Below are positions 39,524 through 48,597 of a stretch of DNA of 64,000 nucleotides, piece after piece (position 1 is the first letter of the stretch; each line of letters starts with the position of its first letter). Made by a program: the position numbers and the translations under genes. Location of the stretch: NCBI GenBank assembly GCA_910579775.1, contig CAJTUE010000004.1, forward strand, positions 124,001 to 188,000, read 5' to 3'. Under the pieces are notes generated by a model. It was not told where the DNA came from, searched no databases, and saw only the letters and a program-made list of their open reading frames with translations. The stretch is from an uncultured Oscillospiraceae bacterium (GTDB lineage: Bacteria; Bacillota; Clostridia; Oscillospirales; Oscillospiraceae).

Positions 39524-40201
39524 ATGGGCTACAAAGAGGATTTCATTACGTTTATGGTACGTTCGGGGGTGCTGACCTTTGGGGACTTTACCACCAAATC
39601 GGGCCGCAAGACCCCCTATTTTATCAACACAGGAAACTATAAAACAGGAGCGCAGGCCGCGCGGTTGGGAGACTACTACGCCGCCTGTGTGCAGGAGAAC
39701 GCTCCTGAAGGCATCGATTGCCTCTTTGGCCCGGCCTACAAGGGCATCCCACTGGTGGTGACCACGGCGGCGTCCCTGGCCCGCAATTATGACCGGGACC
39801 TGCCCTACTGCTTCAACCGCAAGGAGGCCAAGGACCACGGCGAGGGGGGGGCGCTGGTGGGCTATCAGGTGAAGGATGGGGACAGCGTCGCTATCATTGA
39901 GGACGTAGTCACCGCAGGCACCGCCGTGCGGGAGACACTGGCCTTCTTCGAGGCGCTGGGGAAAAAGGTGAAGGTCACCCATCTGTTCGTTTCCGCAGAC
40001 CGCATGGAGCGGGGCACGGGGGAGCGGACCACGCTGGACGAGCTACGCGCCGACTACGGGATCGCCGTCCACCCCATCGTTACGATCAGGGACATCCAGA
40101 GCTTTCTCCTGAACCTGGAGGTCGACGGGGAAGTGGTGGTGGACGATCACCGCGCTGCTCAGATCGACGCCTATCTGGCGCAATACGGGGCCCAGGGGTA
40201 A
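39524..40201 (+). CDS. pyrE: Orotate phosphoribosyltransferase
   Basis: 225 residues; AAGGAGGGG before the ATG. It makes OMP from orotate and PRPP. Evidence: TFGDFTTKSGRKTPYFINTG (orotate-binding), LFGPAYKGIPLVVTTAASLA, FNRKEAKDHGEGG (catalytic loop) and the PRPP motif VAIIEDVVTAGTAVRE. It stands alone here with its own promoter and terminator rather than in a pyr operon; no PyrR-type attenuator is visible in the short leader. Confidence 0.95.
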   Translation: MGYKEDFITFMVRSGVLTFGDFTTKSGRKTPYFINTGNYKTGAQAARLGDYYAACVQENAPEGIDCLFGPAYKGIPLVVTTAASLARNYDRDLPYCFNRKEAKDHGEGGALVGYQVKDGDSVAIIEDVVTAGTAVRETLAFFEALGKKVKVTHLFVSADRMERGTGERTTLDELRADYGIAVHPIVTIRDIQSFLLNLEVDGEVVVDDHRAAQIDAYLAQYGAQG

Positions 40202-40212
40202 ACCGAGGAAAA

Positions 40213-40249
40213 ACAAAAGGGACAGGGCCGTAGGCCCTGTCCCTTTTGT
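40213..40249. terminator. Bidirectional terminator after pyrE
   Basis: ACAAAAGGGACAGGGCC / GGCCCTGTCCCTTTTGT, a perfect 17-bp stem with a GTA loop. It also lies 20 bp past the minus-strand SLH gene stop, so it serves both. Confidence 0.92.
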
Positions 40250-40269
40250 CAGCGGCGTGACCGCCACGT

Positions 40270-43008
40270 TCAGTTGTTTTCCAGGTCAAATATGATATCG
40301 CTGCTGATGAACCTGATGTAGTAGACATTCATTCCGCCGTCGGGCGCGTTGCCTGCGTAAAACGCGCAGCGCACCTCTGCTTTAGACGTTCCGGTTTCGA
40401 GGCCGGTCAGCCAGTTGTCCCAGATGAAGACCTCGCCGTCCCAGTTTTCCTTGTAAAGGCAGGGCTGCCAGTCGCCGTGGCTCTTGCCGAAAACAATATC
40501 CACATATGGATACTGCCCGGTGGGTACGGCGTCGCCAGTGGGATCGTTTTTGTCCACAAACTGTCCCCGGGGACTGCCATGTACAGACTGAATGACCAGC
40601 TGCATATCCCTGGATGGGCCGTGCCAACCGTCGTCAGGGGTGTCATAGTTATGGATGTAAAAGTTTCCTTTCCCGTCCAGGTCAAGGAGCTTTGTCTGCT
40701 CCCTTTCCGCTTGTGGCTCTTGCCGGATCTGGGGCGTTACCGTCACCGTAAGCTCTTCCAGCGTGAAATCGTAGCTATAGGACATGTCCCGTTCCAGCAG
40801 TGTGGAAATATACCCGTCGGCCAAACCCACCAGATCTACAGCATAGATTGCCCGTCCATCTGCCTGAATGTTGCTGGGATCAAGGGTAGTTTCCATGACC
40901 CCGCTGCCGCCAAGCGCCGTACCGTTCAGGGTTTTCAGCTGGGTGGAAACGCTGACCAGATAGCTCACATCCTTATGCCGCAGCAGGTCGGTGATCTCCA
41001 CGTCCGCCCATCGTCCGTTGTCCTGTACCACGATGGTCTCCCCGATGACGGGGACGGGCACGGCGGCCACATCCAGAGCGTCGCTCACATCCAAGGTATG
41101 CACCGAAGAGAGATATCCCTTCCCCCAAATGGTGATCTCACAGCAATAATAGCGGTCTCCCGCTTGCAGGGTATCCTCTGCAGGGACAGTATACTCCTTG
41201 CCTGTGGCCTCCGGGATGGGAGCCTTGCCGTTGCCGTCCGCATCATCGCATCGATACCACTGATATGTAAAGGTATCCGGGTCTACCAAACGGTTGTTGA
41301 AATAGGACACTGTGAGTTGGGCAGTCCCGCCCAGGCCCACCGCCGCCGGCGCCGCCACGGTCACCCCGCTCACCGGATCCCGGTGTTCAGTCTTGTTGTA
41401 CACCATGGTCACCACCCGGTCGTCGCCGCGTTTTTCTACTTTGGTGGGGGTGTAGGTAGTGGGGAGATCCTTTCCGTCGGTGATGATTACCTTCAGGTTT
41501 TCCGCAAACGCGTAGCCACTCACGGGACTCAAAACGATCACCACCTGATAGGCTTGGTCGGCGGTGAAGGCATCCTCATCGACGCTGTCTGCGGGCTTCC
41601 AGAGAAAACTGGGCGCAGAACCGTCGGCGTTGAGCCACTGAGTTTGGGCGGTATAGCCCGCGCCCAGCACGTCGGCAGTATCGGGGATCTCTCCGAAGGA
41701 GGGAGCCAGAAGCTGGAGCTTTACCTCTTTGATCTCGGTGACCGGAGCGGGGGAAGGCGAGGGAGAGGGGGAGGGCGTGGAAGAGCCGCCAGACGGACCA
41801 CTATTTGGCCCGCCGCCGGAGGAGCTGCCGGAGACAGGGCGGTTGTCCTCCACCTTGATGTTGGCGTCGTTGGTCAGCTTGCCAACCGTTCCGTTGATGG
41901 TGAGGGCGGCGTTGGACGCGGTTTTGCCCACCTCCACCATGGAGACGACCGCGCTCTTTTCCACCGTTACCTTGGCATCCGCCGTGACGGAGACCGTTCG
42001 GACGTTTTTTGCCTTGATGATCACCTGTGTGTCACAGTTGACCACCACGCTGCCCAGCGCGTCTCCGTCCAGGATCACGCCGCTCTGCCCGTCATTGATA
42101 AAGACCATGGGAATGGTCTTGCTTGAGGCGTTGACCAGCCGAAGCATTCCGTTGGTGGCCTTGGTGACAATAATATCCTTTACCTCACAGCCGGGGAGGA
42201 TGTGAAAGGAGTTTTCCCCACAGCCCCGGAGAATGACGCGCCCTTCCACCGTGACCTTTTCCAGGGTCACGTCTCCGTTGCCCACGCCGTCGGTGACGAT
42301 CAGGTCGCCCGCCACGGTCATGTCTCTTAGGGTCACGTTTTTGGCGTTGACCAGCAGATTGCCCGCGCAGTTTTTGGAGTAAGTTCCGTCCTCATGGATG
42401 AAGCCCGCCGCCATGCGGTCCAGGACGGTGACCACCTCAGCCCGGGTAATGGGCGCGTTGGGGTGGATATTTCCCTCTGGATCGCCCCGGACATATCCCG
42501 CCTCCTGCATGGAGGCTACATATCCCCCGGCCCAATCGGAGATGTCCTCGTCATCGGCAAAGCCCGCGGTCTTGCCGCTTTCCTCCAGCTCCAGTGCCCG
42601 GGCCAGGACCGCAAAGGCCTCCTGCCGGGTAATGGGAGTCTCGGGGAGCATCCTCTTGTCTCCGTTCCCCCGAAAAATGCCCTGCCGGGCCAGCCGGAGA
42701 AGATGGCTGGTATACCACCGGTCCGTGGGCAGGTCCAGGAAGTTGTTTTCCGCCGCGTCCTGATACCCCATGACCCGGTCCAGGACTGCGGCAAGCTCGG
42801 CGCGGGTGATGACTCCGTCCGGCCGGAAAGCGCCGTCTCCACACCCTTGGAGTACACCGTAGCCGCTCCAGGTCTCGATGGCCTGGGCGGCGTAGTGTCC
42901 GTCCACGTCGGAATAGCGGGTGTTGTTTTCCACCGCCCGTGCCGGGAGTGCCAGAGAAGCAAGTACAGCCAGTGCCAGGAGCAAACTCGCGGTTTTTTTC
43001 ATCCTCAT
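40270..43008 (-). CDS. S-layer homology (SLH) domain surface protein
   Basis: 912 residues. Signal peptide MRMKKTASLLLALAVLASLA with cleavage after LPARA. Three SLH repeats within residues 30-200 (RYSDVDGHYAAQAIETWSGY, FLDLPTDRWYTSHLLRLARQ, FADDEDISDWAGGYVASMQE, with ITRAELAAVLDR-type ends) anchor it to pyruvylated wall polymer. Then a right-handed beta-helix-like region (about 200-385), a Ser/Gly/Pro linker (SSTPSPSPSPSPAP), and Ig-like or adhesive domains to the C-terminus. A cell-surface role is firm; the ligand is unknown. MKK at 43002 is an alternative start. Confidence 0.9.
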   Translation of the reverse strand: MRMKKTASLLLALAVLASLALPARAVENNTRYSDVDGHYAAQAIETWSGYGVLQGCGDGAFRPDGVITRAELAAVLDRVMGYQDAAENNFLDLPTDRWYTSHLLRLARQGIFRGNGDKRMLPETPITRQEAFAVLARALELEESGKTAGFADDEDISDWAGGYVASMQEAGYVRGDPEGNIHPNAPITRAEVVTVLDRMAAGFIHEDGTYSKNCAGNLLVNAKNVTLRDMTVAGDLIVTDGVGNGDVTLEKVTVEGRVILRGCGENSFHILPGCEVKDIIVTKATNGMLRLVNASSKTIPMVFINDGQSGVILDGDALGSVVVNCDTQVIIKAKNVRTVSVTADAKVTVEKSAVVSMVEVGKTASNAALTINGTVGKLTNDANIKVEDNRPVSGSSSGGGPNSGPSGGSSTPSPSPSPSPAPVTEIKEVKLQLLAPSFGEIPDTADVLGAGYTAQTQWLNADGSAPSFLWKPADSVDEDAFTADQAYQVVIVLSPVSGYAFAENLKVIITDGKDLPTTYTPTKVEKRGDDRVVTMVYNKTEHRDPVSGVTVAAPAAVGLGGTAQLTVSYFNNRLVDPDTFTYQWYRCDDADGNGKAPIPEATGKEYTVPAEDTLQAGDRYYCCEITIWGKGYLSSVHTLDVSDALDVAAVPVPVIGETIVVQDNGRWADVEITDLLRHKDVSYLVSVSTQLKTLNGTALGGSGVMETTLDPSNIQADGRAIYAVDLVGLADGYISTLLERDMSYSYDFTLEELTVTVTPQIRQEPQAEREQTKLLDLDGKGNFYIHNYDTPDDGWHGPSRDMQLVIQSVHGSPRGQFVDKNDPTGDAVPTGQYPYVDIVFGKSHGDWQPCLYKENWDGEVFIWDNWLTGLETGTSKAEVRCAFYAGNAPDGGMNVYYIRFISSDIIFDLENN

Positions 43009-43180
43009 GCCCTCAGCTTCCTTTCCGTTGGTATTTTAGCGCTTATATACGGTACATTTACCGTGCGGTGGTATTTTACCATATCCTGTTTTTTCACGCA
43101 AGATGGGAGCGAATCTTTCCTTGATGCCTCGGAAGACGGAAAAATTCTCCTCGCCGGAGCGGGATATTTCCAAAAAAACC

Positions 43181-43209
43181 TTGCATTTCCTAAGATGAGG
43201 TGGTATACT
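43181..43209 (+). promoter_or_regulatory. Promoter of the rimP-nusA-infB operon
   Basis: TTGCAT (43181-43186) and TATACT (43204-43209), 17-bp spacing, about 80 bp before rimP. Confidence 0.75.
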
Positions 43210-43215
43210 ACGCAT

Positions 43216-43287
43216 AGTATGAAGAGTAGGTATTGGCAAGAGTGGGGTTCGCCCCGCTCTTTCTTTTGGGAAAAAGGGGGAAAGCGG
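43216..43287 (+). promoter_or_regulatory. rimP leader RNA candidate
   Basis: The short leader contains GAAGAGTAGG and then the hairpin AAGAGTGGGG-TTCG-CCCCGCTCTT (43238-43261), followed by TCTTTT. A GAGUGGG..CCCACUC hairpin just before rimP is characteristic of the Firmicutes rimP-leader element (Rfam rimP-leader). With its U-rich tail it could act as an attenuator of the operon. Assigned from position and the hairpin; a covariance-model match was not run. Confidence 0.6.
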
Positions 43288-43743
43288 ATGGCAAAGCTCA
43301 CGGATGTGGTCCACGCTCTGGCCGAGCCCATCGCACAGGAAAACGGCTGTGAGATTTGGGACGTGGAATATGTCAGGGAGGCGGGCACCTGGTTTTTGCG
43401 GGTGTATCTGGACCGGGCCGACGGCGTGACCATCGACCACTGCGAGGCGGTGAGCCGGGCGCTGGACGCGAAGCTGGACGAGGCAGACCCCATTGAAGGC
43501 AGCTACGTGCTGGAGGTGTCCTCCCCCGGCGCGGACCGGGTCCTCCGAAAGCCCGAACACTTTGAACGGTTCCTGGGCGAGCAGGTGGAGGTCAGGCTCT
43601 ACCGCCCGGTGGACGGCGTAAAGAGCCTTGTGGGCGCGCTGCAAAACTATGCGGACGGCGACGTTACCATTGAGACCCCCAACGGCCCGCACATGTTGAC
43701 AAAGCAGGATATCGCCCAAATCAGACTATATATCACTTTTTAA
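43288..43743 (+). CDS. rimP: Ribosome maturation factor RimP
   Basis: 151 residues from ATG 43288, with AAAGGGGGAAAG upstream; the long upstream frame is antisense to the SLH gene and not coding. Needed for 30S subunit maturation. Evidence: GCEIWDVEYVREAGTWFLRV, VTIDHCEAVSRALDAKLDEA and YVLEVSSPGADRVLRKPEHF (conserved ExSSPGxxRxL). First gene of the translation operon. Confidence 0.96.
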   Translation: MAKLTDVVHALAEPIAQENGCEIWDVEYVREAGTWFLRVYLDRADGVTIDHCEAVSRALDAKLDEADPIEGSYVLEVSSPGADRVLRKPEHFERFLGEQVEVRLYRPVDGVKSLVGALQNYADGDVTIETPNGPHMLTKQDIAQIRLYITF

Positions 43744-43760
43744 CGAAGGAGAAGATAGCA

Positions 43761-44906
43761 ATGGCTAAGAAAGCACCCGCCCCCAAGTCCGTTGAGCTGG
43801 ACGGCAAGGAGTTTTTTGCCGCCGTCAACCTCATCGAGCAGGAGAAGGGCATCCCCAAGAGCTATATGCTGGACAAGATCACCCAGGCTCTGGTGTCCGC
43901 CTATAAGCGGGACCATGAGGGCATCACCGACAACGTGGTGGTGGACTTTAACGAGGAGAAGGCCGAGGTCAAGATGTACGTCAAGAAGGACGTGGTGGAG
44001 ACCGTGGACAATCCTTACACCGAGATGTCCCTGGAGGAGGCCCAGGCCAAGCTGCCCCAGGCTCAGCTGGGCGACGTGCTGCGCATAGAGGTCAAGACCC
44101 GGGCCTTTGGCCGCATCGCCGCCCAGACCGCCCGCCAGGTCATTGTCCAGGGTATGCGGGAGGCCGAGCAGGGGATGATTTACGACGAGTTCTCCGCCAA
44201 GGAGCGCGAGATCCTGACCGGCATCGTCATCCGCCTGGACCCGCGCAACGGCTCTGCCTCCGTCCGCATTGCCAGCGGCGGCGAGTTTACCGACGCCTAC
44301 CTGGCCCCCACCGAGCAGGTGCCGGGAGAGGTCTTGAAGGAGGGCGACCGCCTGAAGGTCTATGTGTCGGAGGTCCGCCGGGCCACCAGGGGTCCCCAGG
44401 TGATGATCTCTCGTACCCACCCCGGGCTGGTCAAGCGGCTGTTTGAGCTGGAAGTGCCCGAGATCTACGACGGCACGGTGGAGATCCGCTCCACCGCCCG
44501 GGAGGCGGGCAGCCGCACCAAGATTGCCGTGTGGTCCGCCGACCCCAACGTGGACCCCATCGGCGCCTGTGTGGGCACCCGCGGACAGCGGGTGAACACC
44601 ATTGTGGAGGAGCTGAAGGGGGAGAAGATCGACATCATCAAGTATTCCGACGACCCTGTGGCCTATGTCTCCGCCGCCCTGGCTCCCGCCTCGGTGATAA
44701 GCGTCACCCTGCTGGACGACGGAAAGAGCTGCCAGGTCATCGTCCCCGACGACCAGCTCTCCCTGGCTATCGGCCGGGAGGGACAGAACGCCCGTCTGGC
44801 CGCCAAGCTCACCGGCTTTAAGATCGACATCAAGCCCCAGTCCGCGCCCGCTGAGCCGGAAGAGGCGCCTGCGGAGACCGCGGAGAACGTGCCCGGCGAA
44901 GAATAA
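43761..44906 (+). CDS. nusA: Transcription termination/antitermination factor NusA
   Basis: 381 residues; AACGAAGGAGAAG upstream of the ATG. N-terminal RNA-polymerase-binding domain (FAAVNLIEQEKGIPKSYMLD), S1 domain (residues about 135-200), and two KH domains (VDPIGACVGTRGQRVNTIVE and LSLAIGREGQNARLAAKLTG). A short Ala/Glu/Pro-rich tail ends the protein, without the acidic repeats of enterobacterial NusA. It modulates pausing and termination. Confidence 0.97.
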   Translation: MAKKAPAPKSVELDGKEFFAAVNLIEQEKGIPKSYMLDKITQALVSAYKRDHEGITDNVVVDFNEEKAEVKMYVKKDVVETVDNPYTEMSLEEAQAKLPQAQLGDVLRIEVKTRAFGRIAAQTARQVIVQGMREAEQGMIYDEFSAKEREILTGIVIRLDPRNGSASVRIASGGEFTDAYLAPTEQVPGEVLKEGDRLKVYVSEVRRATRGPQVMISRTHPGLVKRLFELEVPEIYDGTVEIRSTAREAGSRTKIAVWSADPNVDPIGACVGTRGQRVNTIVEELKGEKIDIIKYSDDPVAYVSAALAPASVISVTLLDDGKSCQVIVPDDQLSLAIGREGQNARLAAKLTGFKIDIKPQSAPAEPEEAPAETAENVPGEE

Positions 44907-44938
44907 GCCGCGAGTGTCGTGGTAAGGAGGTGTTCCCC

Positions 44939-45217
44939 ATGCCCAAGAAGCAGCCCCAGCGCATGTGCGTGGGGTGCCGCCAGATGAAGGAAAAGCCCAA
45001 GCTCATCCGGGTGGTCCGTTCCCCTGAGGGGGAGGTTTCCTTGGATGACCGGGGCAAGAAGCCGGGACGGGGGGCCTATCTCTGCCTCGACCCCGCCTGT
45101 CTTAAGCGGGCGGTGAAGTCCAGGGCGCTGGAGCGGGCCTTTGCCGCGCCCCTGCCCCCCGAGGTCTTGAGCGAGCTGGAGGCCCAGCTGGCTGAGAGGG
45201 GGCCGGGAGATGGATAG
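44939..45217 (+). CDS. rnpM: RNase P modulator RnpM (YlxR family)
   Basis: 92 residues from ATG 44939, with AAGGAGGTG upstream. RMCVGCRQMKEKPKLIRVVR and GRGAYLCLDPACLKRAVKS are the YlxR signature, with conserved cysteines and the GRGAYLC motif. The Bacillus homologue binds RNase P RNA and lowers its activity. Standard position between nusA and ylxQ. Confidence 0.93.
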   Translation: MPKKQPQRMCVGCRQMKEKPKLIRVVRSPEGEVSLDDRGKKPGRGAYLCLDPACLKRAVKSRALERAFAAPLPPEVLSELEAQLAERGPGDG

Positions 45218-45539
45218 GTTTCTTACCCTGTTGGGCCTGGCCCTGCGGGCCAAACAGGTGGAAGTGGGGGAGGTCCCCGTCCACACGGCCCTGGCCCACG
45301 GCAAGGTAAAAATCGTCTATCTGGCGGCCGACGCGGCGGAGAACACCGTTGACAAGGTCCGCCGCCACCTGGGGAATACGCCCTGCCGCTATGTTTCTGC
45401 CGACAAGTCCCGCCTGGGATATGCTCTGGGCCGCAAGAGCTGCGCCCTTGTAGCCGTCACTGATCCCGGCTTTGCCCGCCGCCTGGAGGAGCTGCTCCCC
45501 ATGGCGGCACAACACCAAGATGGAGGTGTCGTTCTTTGA
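45210..45539 (+). CDS. ylxQ: L7Ae-type RNA-binding protein YlxQ
   Basis: 109 residues, overlapping rnpM by 8 bp (ATGGATAG). L7Ae/L30e/S12e fold: FLTLLGLALRAKQVEVGEVP, VKIVYLAADAAENTVDKVRR, LGYALGRKSCALVAVTDPGF. These proteins recognise kink-turns in RNA. The stop is inside the start of infB (TTGA). Confidence 0.93.
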   Translation: MDRFLTLLGLALRAKQVEVGEVPVHTALAHGKVKIVYLAADAAENTVDKVRRHLGNTPCRYVSADKSRLGYALGRKSCALVAVTDPGFARRLEELLPMAAQHQDGGVVL

Positions 45540-47911
45540 GTATCGACAACAAGTATCGCGTCCACGAGGTAGCTAAGGATTTCAAGCGCCCCACCAAGGA
45601 GATCACCGAGATCCTGACCAAATACGCCACCACCCCGAAAAACCATATGCAGGCCCTCACCGACGAGGAGCTGTCCATCATCTTTGCCTACCTGACCGTT
45701 CACAATCAGGTGGAGGATATGGCCAGCATCTTTGAGACCGAGGTCTACCACGAACCCAAGGCTGCGGTGGAGGAGGCTCCCACTCCGGCGGTGGAGGCGC
45801 CCGAGGCCGCCGAGGCCGCGCCCCAGGCGCCCGCTACGGTGCCCGCCGAAGCCGGTCAGGCCGCGGCGGCCAAGCCCGCCACCCCGGCCAAGCCCACCCA
45901 ACCGCCCCTCCAGCGGCCCACCACCCGGGTGCCCGAGAAGCGGGTGGTGGACACCCGCAAGGGCGGCCAGGTCAACCTGGAGAAATATGACGAGCGGCTG
46001 GAGAACATCGCAGCGGGCCGCACCCAACAGATGTCCGCGGGCAAGCAGAAGTTCCAGGGCCGCAACCAGCGGCGCAACAACGCTTTCCAGAGCGGTAAGC
46101 GCCGTGCCGAGGAGCAGGAGAAGATGCGCCGCCTCCACGCGGAGATCGCCAAGAAGCACCCTCTGGTGGTGAAGATCCCCGACGAGATCAACGTGGGCGA
46201 ATTGGCCTCCCGCATGAAGAAGACCGCCGCCGAGGTGGTCAAGACCTTGATGAAAAACGGCGTGATGGCCTCGGTCAGCGACGTGATCGACTTTGACACC
46301 GCCGCCATCATCACCGAAGAGCTGGGCTGTAAGGTGGAGAAGGAGGTCATCGTCACCATCGAGGAACGGCTCATCGACGTGTCTGAGGACAAGGAGGAGG
46401 ATCTGCAGCCCCGGGCCCCCGTGGTGGTGGTCATGGGCCACGTGGACCACGGCAAGACCTCCCTGCTGGACTATATCCGTGATTCCCACGTCGCCTCCGG
46501 CGAGGCAGGCGGCATCACCCAGCACATCGGCGCCTATCAAGTCATGGTCCAGGGCAAGCCCATCACCTTCCTGGATACCCCCGGCCATGAGGCGTTTACC
46601 GCCATGCGCGCCCGGGGCGCGATGATCACCGACGTGGCGATCCTGGTGGTGGCCGCCGACGACGGCATCATGCCCCAGACCATCGAGTCCATCAACCACG
46701 CCAAGGCCGCCAACATTCCCATCATCGTGGCCATCAACAAGATGGATAAGCCCGAGGCTAACCCCGAGCGCATCAAGCAGCAGCTCACCGAGTATGAGCT
46801 GGTGGCGGAGGACTGGGGCGGCGAGACTATTATCTGTCCCATCTCCGCCAAGACCGGCCAGGGGGTGGAGAACCTGCTGGAGATGGTCAATCTTACCGCC
46901 GAGATGCGGGAGCTGAAGGCCAACCCGGACCGCACCGCTCACGGCGCGGTGATCGAGGCCCGGCTGGACAAGGGCCGCGGCCCGGTGGCGACCCTGCTGG
47001 TGCAGAACGGCACCTTGAAGCAGGGCGACGTGATCATTGCCGGGACGGCAGTGGGCCGTGTCCGTGCCATGACCAACGCCCGGGGGGAAAAGGTCACCGA
47101 GGCAGGTCCCTCCGTGCCCGTGGAGATCACCGGTATGAGCGAGGTCCCCGGCGCGGGCGATGACTTCCACGCCGTGGCCGACGAGCGCATGGCCCGGGAA
47201 CTGGTAGAGCAGCGCAAGCACGAGCAGAAGCAGGTCGCCGCCGGCCCCGCCGGGCAGAAGGTCACCCTGGAGGACCTCTTTAGCCAGATCCAGCAGGGGG
47301 AGATCAAGGATCTGAACGTCATCGTCAAGGCGGACGTGCAAGGCTCCGCCGAGGCGTTGAAGGCCAGTTTGGAGAAGATCGCCAACGACGAAGTGCGGGT
47401 GCGGGTCATCCACTGCGCCGTGGGCGCGATCAACGAGTCGGACGTGACCCTGGCGGCTACCTCCAAGGCCATCATTGTGGGTTTCAACGTCCGTCCCGAC
47501 AACAATGCCCGGGACACCGCCAACCGCCTCAATGTGGACCTGCGGCTTTACAGCGTTATCTACGACGCCATCAACGAGATCGAGACTGCCATGAAGGGGA
47601 TGCTGGCGCCCAAGTTCCGCGAGGTCTCCCTGGGTGAGGCGGAGGTCCGCCAGGTGTTCAAGATCACCGGCGCGGGTATTGTGGCTGGCTGTTACGTTCA
47701 GAGCGGCCATATCCAGCGCGGCGCGAAGCTGCGGCTGATCCGGGACAACATCATCATCCACGAGGGCGTGATCGCCACTCTCAAGCGGTTCAAGGACGAC
47801 GTGAAGGATGTGGCCGAGGGCTACGAGTGCGGCATCACCATCGAGAAGTACGGCGACGTGAAGGAAGGGGACACCATCGAGGCGTTTATCCTGGAGCAGA
47901 TCGAGGTGTGA
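45536..47911 (+). CDS. infB: Translation initiation factor IF-2
   Basis: 791 residues from TTG 45536, overlapping ylxQ by 4 bp with GGAGGTG upstream. IF2-N domain (YRVHEVAKDFKRPTKEITEI), a long Ala/Pro-rich linker, then the GTPase: G1 GHVDHGKT (301-308), G2 GGITQHIGAY, G3 DTPGHEAF, G4 NKMDKPEAN, G5 ISAKTG. Domains II to IV follow, ending EGDTIEAFILEQIEV. It positions initiator tRNA on the 30S subunit. Confidence 0.98.
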   Translation: MSIDNKYRVHEVAKDFKRPTKEITEILTKYATTPKNHMQALTDEELSIIFAYLTVHNQVEDMASIFETEVYHEPKAAVEEAPTPAVEAPEAAEAAPQAPATVPAEAGQAAAAKPATPAKPTQPPLQRPTTRVPEKRVVDTRKGGQVNLEKYDERLENIAAGRTQQMSAGKQKFQGRNQRRNNAFQSGKRRAEEQEKMRRLHAEIAKKHPLVVKIPDEINVGELASRMKKTAAEVVKTLMKNGVMASVSDVIDFDTAAIITEELGCKVEKEVIVTIEERLIDVSEDKEEDLQPRAPVVVVMGHVDHGKTSLLDYIRDSHVASGEAGGITQHIGAYQVMVQGKPITFLDTPGHEAFTAMRARGAMITDVAILVVAADDGIMPQTIESINHAKAANIPIIVAINKMDKPEANPERIKQQLTEYELVAEDWGGETIICPISAKTGQGVENLLEMVNLTAEMRELKANPDRTAHGAVIEARLDKGRGPVATLLVQNGTLKQGDVIIAGTAVGRVRAMTNARGEKVTEAGPSVPVEITGMSEVPGAGDDFHAVADERMARELVEQRKHEQKQVAAGPAGQKVTLEDLFSQIQQGEIKDLNVIVKADVQGSAEALKASLEKIANDEVRVRVIHCAVGAINESDVTLAATSKAIIVGFNVRPDNNARDTANRLNVDLRLYSVIYDAINEIETAMKGMLAPKFREVSLGEAEVRQVFKITGAGIVAGCYVQSGHIQRGAKLRLIRDNIIIHEGVIATLKRFKDDVKDVAEGYECGITIEKYGDVKEGDTIEAFILEQIEV

Positions 47912-48009
47912 GCGGCATTTTGCCAAGGAGCGGGAAGCGGGGCCGCGGCGTGTCCAACGGGAGCGTGACAGCGGCGAAGCGCGAGGTGTGATGCGTCTAA
48001 TGCGAACAT

Positions 48010-48274
48010 GACAGCCCGCCCACAGCTTAGCCAGCTCTTGGCGAAGGCCAAGGCCTAGGGCGTAGTAGACGTCGTTCTGGTAGCAGTGCAGGCGTGAAAA
48101 AGCGACGTCGTAGTCGTCCAGCGCGTCAAAGCCCACCAGGGCCTGGAGCTTTTGGTGGGCGGCCTGGTAGGTCTGGAACGCCGCCTCATAGCCCGGGGCC
48201 GCCAGGGCCAGAGCGTGGGCTTTTCGGCCGATGTCTGTATTGCCCCAAAGCAGTTGAAAAAGCAGGTCTTGCAT
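48010..48274 (-). pseudogene. DUF6809-like gene without a proper end
   Basis: The minus-strand frame starts at ATG 48274 (AGGAG eight bases upstream) with MQDLLFQLLWGNTDIGRKAH, then PGYEAAFQTYQAAHQKLQAL and VYYALGLGLRQELAKLW. The layout (LLWGN start, PxY, FxxGLxLxxEL end) is that of DUF6809-like proteins of about 90 residues. No stop follows the expected end; the frame merely runs on antisense into infB. It is therefore a 3'-truncated or stop-lost copy. It is divergent from the XRE gene at 48359. Confidence 0.5.
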
Positions 48275-48301
48275 ATTAAACACTCCTGGCGTAATAACTT
48301 T

Positions 48302-48337
48302 ACACGCAATAATAATGCACTAAATTGTATTGCGTGT
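48302..48337. promoter_or_regulatory. Inverted-repeat operator between the XRE gene and the DUF6809-like gene
   Basis: A perfect 10-bp inverted repeat, ACACGCAATA (48302-48311) / TATTGCGTGT (48328-48337), lies in the AT-rich 84-bp gap between the divergent genes, 21 bp ahead of the regulator's start. It is the obvious candidate site for autoregulation. Confidence 0.7.
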
Positions 48338-48358
48338 CAATACCATAGGGGGAAAACT

Positions 48359-48577
48359 ATGGCAAACTTTTCGTCACGCATGAAGGAGCTACGTACAGAG
48401 CGCAAGATGACCCAGCAGGATATGGCCGACACGCTGGGCTTGCGGGTACGCTCCTATCAGTGCTATGAATACAACGAGGCTTATCCCGATGTTCCCGGCC
48501 TCATTGCCATCGCCGACTATTTTGACGTGAGCCTGGACTATCTGGTGGGCCGCTCCGACGTGCGCGAGCGGCAGTAA
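48359..48577 (+). CDS. Small XRE-family regulator
   Basis: 72 residues from ATG 48359, with AGGGGGAAAAC upstream. A single HTH: SRMKELRTERKMTQQDMADT, LGLRVRSYQCYEYNEAYPDV, GLIAIADYFDVSLDYLVGRS. This Cro/CI-like type usually regulates its own divergent region. It lies inside the infB-rbfA interval, 20 bp before the radical SAM gene. Confidence 0.85.
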   Translation: MANFSSRMKELRTERKMTQQDMADTLGLRVRSYQCYEYNEAYPDVPGLIAIADYFDVSLDYLVGRSDVRERQ

Positions 48578-48597
48578 GTACAAAAGAGGGATCGCCG

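Noticed and set aside
40477..42126. Plus-strand 549-codon frame within the SLH gene
   Set aside because: Antisense of a well-supported surface-protein gene, without a ribosome site.
45389..48283. A minus-strand open frame of 964 codons opposite infB
   Set aside because: Antisense frames stay open in GC-rich genes. Only its first ~85 codons (48274 to about 48010) resemble a protein family; the rest mirrors infB and ylxQ.
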